Part shown: in pieces, positions 32,643 to 41,248 of the stretch | Layout of the letters: the number at the start of each line of letters is the position of its first letter | How positions within the stretch are numbered: position 1 is the stretch's first letter | DNA from: Sulfolobus sp. S-194 | Lineage (GTDB): Archaea > Thermoproteota > Thermoprotei_A > Sulfolobales > Sulfolobaceae | Assembly: GCF_012222305.1 (NCBI RefSeq) | Contig: NZ_CP035730.1 | Coordinates: 1,488,001 to 1,552,000, forward strand | Direction of reading: 5' to 3' | Length of the DNA stretch: 64,000 bases | The notes under the pieces: model-generated | What the model was told of the DNA's origin: nothing | Seen by the model: only the letters and a program-made list of their open reading frames with translations | Databases searched by the model: none | Made by a program: the position numbers and the translations under genes

Positions 32643-34772
32643 TTACCAATAATTATCACCCCTTTCTCTTAATATTACCAAAATCATTAACAATGCTATA
32701 ACAAATACAGCTATAACAATTATGGCAGATTTTAAATCTATGTTAGACGTCCGTAAAGGAGCATCTGTATTTTCACCATTTACTATTTTTATTTGAGGAA
32801 CAGAAATTGAAATAACAGTAGAATTAATTACAACTATGTAATTATGTAAGTCATGAATAATGTAAGGAGCAGACTTATAGTAAGCATTAGCCGCATAAAC
32901 TTCTATTTCGTTCTGCCCAATTGTAAGATTAAATGTAAAAGTAGTGTTAGTAGTATTAGTTACTAGCTTACCGTTATTATAAATTAAATAGTATTCGGCA
33001 CCAATAACTTTGCTCCAATTTAGTGATATTGTATTTAACGTAATAGACCAGTTAACAGTTGGCGAGGCCGGCTGAATATAATAAATCAAAGTGAAAGTAT
33101 ATTCTGTTATTCCGGCTGTGTTAATGGCCTCTAAAGATATATTATAAACACCAAATGGAACTTTAACGAAATACGAAGTATTTGTGGTACTTACATTAAG
33201 TAAAACAATATTTTCTTTACTTACTGTTAATATATATTTAGCCTTAGAAGTAGAGTTCCAACTTACTAGAAAACCATTTATCTTTTTATATACTGTTACT
33301 GTAAGATTAGCTTTTGATGCGGCTATAAAAGAAACTTCGGTAATACTACTATTCCCAATTTTATTATACGCAATAAGCTCTATAGTATAAAGCTTTCCAG
33401 CCGTTAAATTGGTAAGCACATATGATGTAATATTACCCACGTTTACTCCTTTGCCATTTATATAAAGATAATAACCCTCAATAGGATATCCTCCATCAAA
33501 TGTATCATACCAAGTTAGAGTCGCATTAAGGTTGCCGATTTTTACTTTAATAACTGGCGGATTAGGAACTGAAGATGGAGTTGCAGAAACAATATCTGAA
33601 GGTGCACCATTTCCAAGAGAATTATATGGAATTATTTGAATATAATACGTTACACCATCCTTTAAATGCTTAATAGTATATGAAGTTACATTTCCTACAT
33701 TTATAGTTACTTTTTGAGAAAAGTTTGACCAGTAAGTTATATAATATCCAGAGGTGTTTGTATCATACCATTTTAATGTAATAGTTTCGTTACCACTTGC
33801 TACTGACGCTATTTGGGGTTTAGGCGGAGGAAGATAAATTGAAACTGTTTGCATTGCATTGGAAGGAATGTTACCTGGTCCAAAACCACCTAGGATAATT
33901 AACCTATTCCCTATCTGTACGCTGGTACTAAATTGCGTAGGTATTTGCTCCTGAATATTCGTATTTCGCCATGTGCCATTATAATAATATAATATCTCTC
34001 CTAGCTGGTATGCTCCATTAATATAGTATAACCCTCCAACAAGGTACAAATACCCATTATAATATCCCAAGACTCCACCTGCTTCAACACCCGGTAATGA
34101 AGGAAATGAAATCCATGTATTATTTTCTGGGTAATAAACAAAAACTGAGGAAGTTAGAGTCGCAGACTGAGTAAATCCACCAACTACAAATAAGGCTGAA
34201 CCGTTAAAATAGTACGCAGAATATGCTAATCTTAAAGGAGCATTACCAATAATTTCCCAAGAATTTGTCTTTAAATTATATACTTGAATATAATTTACTG
34301 GGGGAACTAAAGAATTACCAGAGTAATTCATACCACCTATAACGTAAATCTTATAGTCATAGGAGAATACAATTGCACCATAAACTGGAATTGGCATGGA
34401 ATTAGTTATTACTTTCCACCCGTTTCCAATAAACTTAAGAATACCACCAAATATGGAAGTTGAATTAGCCCCACCTACTACATAAAGAGTATTATTACAT
34501 ACAGTTGCACCAGCTGAAGATAAAGTGAAAGGAAGACTAGGACCTAAATACCAACTTCCATTCTCATAAATGTATACGGAACTAACAGGAGTACTATATA
34601 AATTTTCTCCGCCAATAAGGAAAATTTTACCATCGTAATAAGCTGATGTAGCATAAACCAGAGAGTCTGGAATTGCTTGATTTATAGAAGTGGTAAATTC
34701 TATGTAAGCCGAACTTAGTGTAGGGAAAATCAATATTACTAAAACCAAAGCCAAAAGGGTATGCCGTTTCAT
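32643..34772 (-). CDS. Secreted, membrane-anchored Kelch-repeat and fibronectin III protein
   Basis: A 709-aa surface protein. A signal peptide (LLALVLVILIFPTLSSA) leads. It is followed by about six Kelch-type repeats with GGEN, VVGGAN, VIGGMNY, VVGGFT, LVGGLYY and ILGGFG motifs (residues 50-300), then fibronectin III-like domains (YYIQIIPYNSLGNGAPSD; YTIELIAYNKIGNSS) to about residue 600. A C-terminal helix (IVIAVFVIALLMILVIL) with a charged end anchors it. Many N-x-S/T sites suit modification by the AglB encoded upstream. The function may be adhesion or a scaffold. No enzyme residues are evident. Confidence 0.85.
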   Translation of the reverse strand: MKRHTLLALVLVILIFPTLSSAYIEFTTSINQAIPDSLVYATSAYYDGKIFLIGGENLYSTPVSSVYIYENGSWYLGPSLPFTLSSAGATVCNNTLYVVGGANSTSIFGGILKFIGNGWKVITNSMPIPVYGAIVFSYDYKIYVIGGMNYSGNSLVPPVNYIQVYNLKTNSWEIIGNAPLRLAYSAYYFNGSALFVVGGFTQSATLTSSVFVYYPENNTWISFPSLPGVEAGGVLGYYNGYLYLVGGLYYINGAYQLGEILYYYNGTWRNTNIQEQIPTQFSTSVQIGNRLIILGGFGPGNIPSNAMQTVSIYLPPPKPQIASVASGNETITLKWYDTNTSGYYITYWSNFSQKVTINVGNVTSYTIKHLKDGVTYYIQIIPYNSLGNGAPSDIVSATPSSVPNPPVIKVKIGNLNATLTWYDTFDGGYPIEGYYLYINGKGVNVGNITSYVLTNLTAGKLYTIELIAYNKIGNSSITEVSFIAASKANLTVTVYKKINGFLVSWNSTSKAKYILTVSKENIVLLNVSTTNTSYFVKVPFGVYNISLEAINTAGITEYTFTLIYYIQPASPTVNWSITLNTISLNWSKVIGAEYYLIYNNGKLVTNTTNTTFTFNLTIGQNEIEVYAANAYYKSAPYIIHDLHNYIVVINSTVISISVPQIKIVNGENTDAPLRTSNIDLKSAIIVIAVFVIALLMILVILRERGDNYW

Positions 34773-34818
34773 GATTTACTAATCTATTAAATAATACTTT
34801 ATAAATCCTACCACAAGA

Positions 34819-35556
34819 TTAGCTAAAATACTTTGAGACTATCCAATAGGTTAAACTCTCGAAAAGCCTAGCAAACTTTAGAAAGTATGGTTCAATCTTT
34901 AATTTAGAAGGAACATAAATCTCTCTCTTTCCAGTCTTTATAGCTTTTACAACTGCATTAGCAACCTTATCTGGAGTTACTGCATATTTGCTAAAAGCGT
35001 CTTCCGAATTCTTAAATGAAGGATGAGACGTAAAATTAGTTTTAACTGGTCCCGGGTAAATGCCACTAACTTTAACGTTATATTTTCTAGCTTCTGCCCA
35101 AAGAGCATTAGTAAATTGGGCTAATCCAGCTTTAGCAGCTGAATAAACAATAAGCTTAGGCGTAGCAATATATGCCGCTTCAGAGACAATATTAATTATA
35201 CTACCTTCCCTCTGCCTTACCATAATAGGATATACAGACTTAATAAAATATAGTGGTGCGATAAAAAGTGTCTTTATCATATACTCTTCTTCATCTAAAG
35301 GTGTTTCAAGAAAAGAACCATAGATACCAAAACCTGCATTATTAACTAATACATCTATTCTGCCAAACTTCTCATATACATCCTTCACAATTCTAAAATC
35401 ATTTTCCTTATCTGTAACATCAGCCTCATATATAATATCACCAACTTCTGGTTTACTCCTAGATACAGAAACCACAGTATATCCCTCATTTTTCAGCTTA
35501 AGAACTGTAGCCTTACCAATACCTTTGGAAGCACCAGTTACAATAGCAACTTTCAC
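34819..35556 (-). CDS. Short-chain dehydrogenase/reductase
   Basis: A 245-aa classical SDR with the NAD(P)-binding GASKGIGKAT at residues 8-17, the NNAGFGIYG motif, a catalytic serine in INIVSEAAY and the active YSAAKAG tetrad. An Arg/Ser-rich loop after the second strand (VSVSRSKPE) suggests preference for NADP. The C-terminus is extended by a basic, partly hydrophobic segment (YFLKFARLFESLTYWIV) that may touch the membrane. The substrate cannot be predicted. Confidence 0.9.
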   Translation of the reverse strand: MKVAIVTGASKGIGKATVLKLKNEGYTVVSVSRSKPEVGDIIYEADVTDKENDFRIVKDVYEKFGRIDVLVNNAGFGIYGSFLETPLDEEEYMIKTLFIAPLYFIKSVYPIMVRQREGSIINIVSEAAYIATPKLIVYSAAKAGLAQFTNALWAEARKYNVKVSGIYPGPVKTNFTSHPSFKNSEDAFSKYAVTPDKVANAVVKAIKTGKREIYVPSKLKIEPYFLKFARLFESLTYWIVSKYFS

Positions 35557-35590
35557 ACTCTATTTTACCTTAAACCATAATCATAAACTT

Positions 35591-36271
35591 TTACTCAAAT
35601 GCTTTTCTAAAGTTTCTTTCTACAACCTTATTAACTTCCTCTTCTGAAATCCCTTTAAGTTTAGAAATTTCTTTAATTGCTTCAGTTATATGTACTGGTT
35701 CTAATAATCTGCCTTTATACTCGTAGCCACCATCACTTTCTGTTAATATTATATCCAAAGAAGCCTTAATAACTATATTCTGATGTTTTTTCTGAAAAGT
35801 TACTGAAGGATTTACAGTTATAAAATAACCAGATCCTTCTATTTCTTTTAATAAATTTTCTGGTCCAGTATACCAGTGGAAGATCGCTCTTTTAACATTA
35901 TGCTTCTGTAGGATATTGAAAGCATCCTCCCATGCATCGAGAGCGTGGACGTTAATAAGCTTTTTCTGGTTCGAAGCCTCTTCAGCAAAAGCCTCAAAAT
36001 ATTTTAATTGAACGGATTTATCAGCCTTAGCATATCTATAATCTAATCCTACTTCCCCAATAAAATCAGCCTTTTTTGTCAACCCTAAAACCTTATTTAA
36101 ATTCTCTTCATGAACCTTCCATGGGTGTATTCCAATACCAGCTAAAATATCTGTAGATTTTAAAGAAAGAGTCTCTATAGAAGTAGAATAATCCATTGAA
36201 ACAGCTGCTATTATGAAGTTTTCATATTTTTTCTTTAAATAAGAATAATGACAATGAGCATCATAATACAT
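35591..36271 (-). CDS. TatD-related metal-dependent hydrolase
   Basis: A 226-aa amidohydrolase-fold protein. The first metal motif is DAHCHYSY at residues 4-11, an acidic ligand lies in FIGEVGLDY, histidines appear in INVHALDAW and IFHWYTG, and the final metal-binding aspartate is in LTESDGGYEY. This matches TatD DNase-like enzymes of archaea, which may act as nucleases or other hydrolases. It is located 34 bases upstream of the SDR gene on the same strand. Confidence 0.85.
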   Translation of the reverse strand: MYYDAHCHYSYLKKKYENFIIAAVSMDYSTSIETLSLKSTDILAGIGIHPWKVHEENLNKVLGLTKKADFIGEVGLDYRYAKADKSVQLKYFEAFAEEASNQKKLINVHALDAWEDAFNILQKHNVKRAIFHWYTGPENLLKEIEGSGYFITVNPSVTFQKKHQNIVIKASLDIILTESDGGYEYKGRLLEPVHITEAIKEISKLKGISEEEVNKVVERNFRKAFE

Positions 36272-36295
36272 ACATAAAAAGAAAAAAGATATGAC

Positions 36296-36706
36296 TTAAT
36301 AAATTTCATTTACGCTGATGTTTATCTTACCATAGAAATTATAAAACTCTAATTCTAATTTACCACCACCAATAAAGTGTTTGTAGAAGTCGGTACCAGA
36401 ATATGTTGTAATGAGAGTAGAATTGTCATACACTTTTACATTAAACGGAGTGCCTGACTTAATAGTTAGGCTAATATTTCCAGAGCCTGGAAGATTAATA
36501 GGATAAACATATGTACCAGAAGAATTTGCATAAACACTTATAGCAGATGAATAGTTAAAGTAGTGCGTAACGTGAGTCATAGTGGTTGTATCTACATATT
36601 TTGCGTTTGAGGATGGATTCGAAGTTATATAATGATTAAAATAGTATTCGTATCCAATTACAGCTAATAAGATTAGAAAAGTAGCTATGAGGATCTTGCC
36701 TAGCAT
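36296..36706 (-). CDS. Membrane-anchored extracytoplasmic protein, unknown family
   Basis: From the ATG at 36706 the protein is 136 aa: a single N-terminal helix (LGKILIATFLILLAVIGYEY) followed by an all-beta, Ser/Thr/Asn-rich outer domain with features like YPINLPGSGNISLTI. It probably forms a small beta sandwich outside the cell. An upstream in-frame codon at 36769 would add 21 residues and overlap the MFS gene, so it is less likely. No family is recognised. Confidence 0.65.
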   Translation of the reverse strand: MLGKILIATFLILLAVIGYEYYFNHYITSNPSSNAKYVDTTTMTHVTHYFNYSSAISVYANSSGTYVYPINLPGSGNISLTIKSGTPFNVKVYDNSTLITTYSGTDFYKHFIGGGKLELEFYNFYGKINISVNEIY

Positions 36707-36746
36707 ATTTTCTAACTGAAAAGATATAAATATATAAAATCGAGAA

Positions 36747-37925
36747 CTAGATATTACTTTTCTGAACACGTGACGCGACGGTACTGCTTTTCCATGTTGC
36801 CAGGGTTAAGAAAACAATAGCTAAAGAAGCATAACCCATTATTAATCCCCATTTGCCAGCTGAAGCTATACCAAAAGAATTAACTAATGCACCCATAATA
36901 ATACTACCTATACCACCTATTATACTCCCTAAGTTATATGTTAAACCAGTTAACATACCTCTGATCTCTATAGGGACAGATTCAACAATTAGTAATGGCG
37001 CTAATGGCCAAAAACCAGTAGTAACAGTATATAAAAGTAAACCGAACGTAATCAAATTGGACTTCTCAACCACAGCCAACATAAACGGCAAACCTACTAT
37101 CTCACCAATAACACCATACATTATTAACTTCCTCTTACTAAATTTGTCTGAAGCCCTACCAAATACTATAAAGGAGATTGCTAACAAAACGTTAGATAAG
37201 AACATTAAAAAGCCTACGTAATCTTTGCTTATTTGAATACTTTCAAGAAATTCTGGGTATACTGAGAAAATTGAATAATATGAGAAAAACATTCCAGAAA
37301 TAACAATAGTACTCCTTATTATAACTGATAAGTAGTCGGACACATTAACTTGGGTCTTCATATTTTCTTTCTTAAATGTTTTTACATCACTAACCTTAGC
37401 CAAAATATAAGGAACTAGAAAAATCGGTATCGCACCAGTTAAAAGAAATATCCTCCAATTTGTAGAAAAGAAAATGTAAACAAGTCCAGTTAAGGCATAG
37501 CCTAGCCCATAACCGGCTTGAACTATTCCATTTATTATTCCCCTCATTGAGACTGGTGCATTTTCATAAGCAATAACAGTACCAGCAGTCCACTGTGCAC
37601 CCATAAAGAGTCCTTGAAAACTTCTAGCCAATAAAAGCATAAAAACGTTAGGGGATAATGCTAATAAAACTTGAGATAAAGAGTATCCTGCAGTACCTAT
37701 ATTTAAAACCAATTTCCTTCCATAGATATCTGCAAACTTGCCGAATACATAACCACCGATTACTCTAAAAATTAAGCCTAAGGAAAAAAGTAACGTACCA
37801 ATAACTGTTGATGCACCAAAACACTTATACAATTCTTCATAAACATAAGTAATAATTAGAAGATCATAAATATTACCAGCCCATGCAAATGTAGAAGCAA
37901 TTGTTGCGTGGACCCATTTTTCCAT
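36747..37925 (-). CDS. Major facilitator superfamily transporter
   Basis: A 392-aa MFS protein with about twelve membrane helices. The family loop motif appears as GKFADIYGRKLVL near residue 62 and its half-repeat as GRASDKFSKRKLI. It resembles the metabolite:proton symporters common in Sulfolobales. The substrate is not predictable, although an organic acid or sugar is likely. It stands before the small membrane-anchored protein on the same strand. Confidence 0.85.
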   Translation of the reverse strand: MEKWVHATIASTFAWAGNIYDLLIITYVYEELYKCFGASTVIGTLLFSLGLIFRVIGGYVFGKFADIYGRKLVLNIGTAGYSLSQVLLALSPNVFMLLLARSFQGLFMGAQWTAGTVIAYENAPVSMRGIINGIVQAGYGLGYALTGLVYIFFSTNWRIFLLTGAIPIFLVPYILAKVSDVKTFKKENMKTQVNVSDYLSVIIRSTIVISGMFFSYYSIFSVYPEFLESIQISKDYVGFLMFLSNVLLAISFIVFGRASDKFSKRKLIMYGVIGEIVGLPFMLAVVEKSNLITFGLLLYTVTTGFWPLAPLLIVESVPIEIRGMLTGLTYNLGSIIGGIGSIIMGALVNSFGIASAGKWGLIMGYASLAIVFLTLATWKSSTVASRVQKSNI

Positions 37926-38686
37926 ATATAAATACTAATGTAAAGGGGTTTAAACTTCTATTTTGATAAAAAGAATAAGAATATTTAAATTTTGTATTAT
38001 CAAATAAGTAATTATAATATTAGATTGAGTGAGCAAATTATCCCTATTGTATTAACTATGTCGCATCTTTGTGATTTTGACATGTAAGAATCGTTATTTA
38101 ATACATATACTCATTATAGAGAGCTCAAACTTTCATAGTAAATAGTAGTTAAGTAATTACTATTTACTCAGCCTTATCGCTCTTTCTTCAATATGAACCA
38201 TAAATTAGTCTGATTAATATAACCATGAGTGTTATTTATATTGTTGACTCCTTATTTGATAGCTATAAAAGGATTAAAAGTAGCTAAAGAGTGCAGGCAC
38301 AGTGTTATTATTAAAATATTTATATTTTGTATTTAAACAAAGTATATAAAGACATTATCTTAGCATCTGCTCTTTATAAAGATTTTCATTAATTAATAAA
38401 TTCATACCTTAATGACGGCAAAATGGATTATATTTACAATAAAACTCTTTTCTTTATTAAATTTCTAAAACATATTAAGATTTGGATGAGATAATAAATA
38501 TATAGAACTTTGTTTATTATGATAGTTATTTAAAAATTATTAACGTTATAATACGAATAGTTTCGGTCAACTCTCTCTAATATACTTATAACTTATTTAA
38601 GGGAAGGCTTCAATATTAAGTTTTACGTAGTATAGGGTATAGAGAATATATTAATAGACCTTGGAGTGTAATATTGGTGAATTACA
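37926..38686. other. Long non-coding region with an operator-like inverted repeat
   Basis: No gene is seen in these 760 bases. The one structured element is the inverted repeat at 38137-38168. Otherwise the sequence is AT-rich with short open frames lacking start signals. Confidence 0.5.
38137..38168. repeat. Perfect 11-bp inverted repeat with 10-base spacer
   Basis: AGTAAATAGTA at 38137-38147 and TACTATTTACT at 38158-38168 are exact reverse complements. The spacing of one helical turn between arms is typical of a dimeric regulator site. One arm recurs at about 39147-39158 as TAGTAAATAGTA. The regulator and target gene are unknown. Confidence 0.6.
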
Positions 38687-38896
38687 ATTCCCATAAAATA
38701 TGTTTGTAGAAATTGTGGTTATATTTTGTATAAATTTGAAAAGGTAGGACAGGATTTTTATGGAGTAAGAACCCCTTCAGAAATTAAAATAATATTTGGC
38801 GGTAAATGTCCTAAATGTGGTCACGAATTATCTACTCCTAAACTTGAAGATATACATATAAAGGTTAGAAATAAGATAAAACCAGTAATAGAATAA
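38687..38896 (+). CDS. Small zinc-ribbon protein, apparent AUU start
   Basis: The 69-codon frame encodes a compact zinc protein: PIKYVCRNCGYILYKFEKVG and GGKCPKCGHELSTPKL place two CxxC pairs at residues 7/10 and 41/44. No ATG, GTG or TTG occurs between the upstream in-frame TGA and the first cysteine. An ATT at 38687 stands six bases after GGTGA (38676-38680), a good ribosome site, and gives (M)PIKYVCRNCG. The protein looks complete and conserved in character, so it is probably expressed. The function is unknown; similar small zinc ribbons are common in Sulfolobales. Confidence 0.72.
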   Translation: MPIKYVCRNCGYILYKFEKVGQDFYGVRTPSEIKIIFGGKCPKCGHELSTPKLEDIHIKVRNKIKPVIE

Positions 38897-39225
38897 ATTT
38901 AGATAATAACGTTTTAAATTAAAGAACGTCTTCTTCAACTAATATTAATAAATTATATTTATCAAAATTGAGAATATTTAGATAAATAAATTAAAAATTT
39001 TTCGTTAAGATAACAGTAATTAGCATTATAGCGATAAAGATATAGAACTGAAGGATTTTTATTTCACTTTTATATTCTTCTTTATTACTACTGAGTGTGG
39101 ACAAAGTATCTTCATTAAGTTATTTATATTTCTATAAATTTTTAGTAAATAGTAATATGTTAATTCAATATTTATATTCCTTATAAAGAAAGTCATTTAA
39201 TAAATTTATATGCAAATAATGACAT
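38897..39225. other. Non-coding spacer
   Basis: AT-rich bases between the zinc-ribbon gene and an IS110-end remnant. It contains a second copy of one inverted-repeat arm (about 39147-39158). Nothing else is visible. Confidence 0.45.
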
Positions 39226-39366
39226 TATGGCGTTTAGTAATAAATCTTTCGTCAAACTTCGAGTATAGTATCAGCTAACATTGCCACGCGAGTCATTTCA
39301 ACCCACGTGGCTATTAAGGGGAGGGATCTTCAATTACTTTGTCTCATCGGCCTATTATTATACCTA
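39226..39366 (-). mobile_element. Solitary IS110 3' end with retained hairpin
   Basis: This stretch matches 17682-17829 at roughly four of five bases by eye. It includes the last transposase codons (reading YNNRP on the minus strand), then the hairpin GCCACGCGAGT (39283-39293) and ACCCACGTGGC (39301-39311) with two mismatches. No transposase body is present. It is either a deletion remnant or a mobilised non-autonomous end. Confidence 0.7.
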
Positions 39367-39468
39367 ATAGGATACACTGATGGAAGCTTTAAATAAACAT
39401 ATATGAAGTATTACTTAATTCATCTCAAGTAAGCTTAATAATATTGAATGAAATATAATTTACTAATA

Positions 39469-39930
39469 ATGACTATTATTGTTAGAAAAACTCATGAGAA
39501 GGATGGAAAAAGAATTTATATTCGAATTGGTGAAAGCCCTCCAGCCGTAAAAGACGGTAAAATAAAAGATGGAGCGTTCTTTATAATAGTTGGTGATGAT
39601 GAAGGAGAGAAAAAGATAAGGCTAACGGATCAAGAAGCATTAGATGTAGCCCAAAGAATACTAACAATTTATGAGATGCATGTAAAAATGTATAGAAAAT
39701 TAGACAAGAAAACTTATCAAGAATATAAACATAGAGTGGAAAGCCTAAGAAATGATGAAAGATTAGAAAATGATATAATAAGGTATCTTATTAAATCAGG
39801 TGGCGAGGCAACAGTTGAAGAAATAAGGGACTTATTAGGTGTTAAACATGCTGATTATCTCCATATAATGGAAAAAAATGGATTAGTTATAATTGATGGA
39901 AATAAAGTTATATTAAACATGAAAAAATAA
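39469..39930 (+). CDS. Hypothetical protein with C-terminal winged-helix-like segment
   Basis: A 153-aa soluble protein from the ATG at 39469 (an ATG-like start at 39448 would add seven hydrophobic residues). The N-terminal half is beta-rich (KRIYIRIGESP, GAFFIIVGDDEGEKKIRL). A long helix follows (RILTIYEMHVKMYRKLDKKT), and the end resembles a winged helix (IIRYLIKSGGEATVEEIRDL, then a small wing VIIDGNKVIL). It may be a DNA-binding regulator, but no family name can be assigned. Confidence 0.65.
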   Translation: MTIIVRKTHEKDGKRIYIRIGESPPAVKDGKIKDGAFFIIVGDDEGEKKIRLTDQEALDVAQRILTIYEMHVKMYRKLDKKTYQEYKHRVESLRNDERLENDIIRYLIKSGGEATVEEIRDLLGVKHADYLHIMEKNGLVIIDGNKVILNMKK

Positions 39931-40379
39931 TTGTTATAACAATTTATAGTAACTAAAAAGTGTGTGCTAATTAGGATATTTTAAGGGTTTTTCCTGTTTT
40001 GTTGGCTAAAATCCTAGCTAGTTTTAAAAAGAGTTTAATTTTCATTGTGATCAATAGTCACTTCTTCTGATTACTAACCATACAAACCCTACTTGCTATT
40101 TCTTAAGTTTTTAGCGTAGAGGAAATATCTTTTTAATATATTATTTATTACATTATTATTTTTACAACTTAATTTAACAATAAATTTACGCTTACTGAGT
40201 GTAAATACTTTATGAATTGTCTCAATTTTTAAGTATTAATATAGTTTAATTCACTATAAATTCTAAATAACCGTTGAGTTAAAAATATGATTAAGGTTAG
40301 TTTAGATAAATTTTGAAGAAACTCACAAAGCAGAGCGTAGAGGAAATTTTATAAAAGTGAAAATATACTAGCTTTTAAA
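39931..40379. other. Non-coding region with a repeated 14-base motif and a promoter
   Basis: AGCGTAGAGGAAAT occurs at 40113-40126 and again at 40334-40347. The second copy runs into the TATA-like GAAATTTTATAAAAG, placed about 27 bases before the ATG at 40380, so the 148-aa gene probably has a leaderless mRNA. No gene is seen. Confidence 0.5.
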
Positions 40380-40826
40380 ATGAAAGTTATTAAGTACGAT
40401 GTGAAGGTTAAGGTTGAGGCTAAAGACCCTAAAAAAGAATTTGCAAAATTACACGGATTACTAGTTGGGCGATTTACAAAAGATGAGAGAAAATATAAGG
40501 AGCAAGTTAATAATATCCTTCAAGGTAATGCAAAATCGTTAGAAATTAATGGTATAAAAGCTACTATAGACGAAAACGCAATAGAAGTAGAAGGTATTAA
40601 ATTTAGGAAATTAATAAATGTAAGAAAATTTATTGATGAAACAACTAAAAAATATGAAATAAAATGCGGGCAATTGAACAAGTCAGAAAACTTATTAACA
40701 AAGCAATGCGAAGGAGAAAACATAAAGATTTATTTCGAGATTAAACCACAAAAGATCAAGCCAATAAAGAAAACTACCGAAGAAAAGAAAGAAGAAAGTA
40801 AAGAAACTCAACAAAGCAAGTCTTAA
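40380..40826 (+). CDS. Hypothetical soluble protein, 148 aa
   Basis: No family is recognised. The N-terminal part is beta-rich (MKVIKYDVKVKVEAKDP), there are two cysteines (residues about 97 and 109) and a Lys/Glu/Gln-rich, probably disordered tail (TTEEKKEESKETQQSKS). The tail suggests an interaction or solubility role. It precedes a small membrane protein gene by 23 bases and may be co-transcribed with it. Confidence 0.65.
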   Translation: MKVIKYDVKVKVEAKDPKKEFAKLHGLLVGRFTKDERKYKEQVNNILQGNAKSLEINGIKATIDENAIEVEGIKFRKLINVRKFIDETTKKYEIKCGQLNKSENLLTKQCEGENIKIYFEIKPQKIKPIKKTTEEKKEESKETQQSKS

Positions 40827-40849
40827 ATCTTTACACAAAATTATATCTT

Positions 40850-41248
40850 ATGCATATACATATATCCCCTATAATTGCCGAAGTTATATTTTTTATAATA
40901 TCATGGGTAATAATTTCTATTCCAGTTTGGTTAGCTTCCAAGCTAATTTCAAGACACTCCTCATTTCCAAGAGCAATGCTTGCAGTACTAGCTGGAATAA
41001 TAGTGTTTGCAATTATAACAGCTATATTTTCAGCATTAGCAGTAGGATTAGGAATACATTTGCTCTTTCCTCTCGGAATATTATTTGGGTTCATAGGTAT
41101 ATTAGGAATATACAAAGCAGTTTTTGAAACAGGCTGGTTAGGAGCATTAGGAATAGCGATATTATCAATAATCATAACTATTATAATAGCATTTATCTTA
41201 GAACTTCTAGGAATAACAATAGTAAGTTTACATGGTATAATACCATGA
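40850..41248 (+). CDS. Small polytopic membrane protein
   Basis: A 132-aa protein with about four hydrophobic helices (IAEVIFFIISWVIISIPVWL, AMLAVLAGIIVFAIITAI, LLFPLGILFGFIGILGIYK, IAILSIIITIIIAFILELL). It has no charged catalytic residues within the helices and no recognisable family. Its stop overlaps the start of the next gene (ATGA). Confidence 0.65.
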   Translation: MHIHISPIIAEVIFFIISWVIISIPVWLASKLISRHSSFPRAMLAVLAGIIVFAIITAIFSALAVGLGIHLLFPLGILFGFIGILGIYKAVFETGWLGALGIAILSIIITIIIAFILELLGITIVSLHGIIP

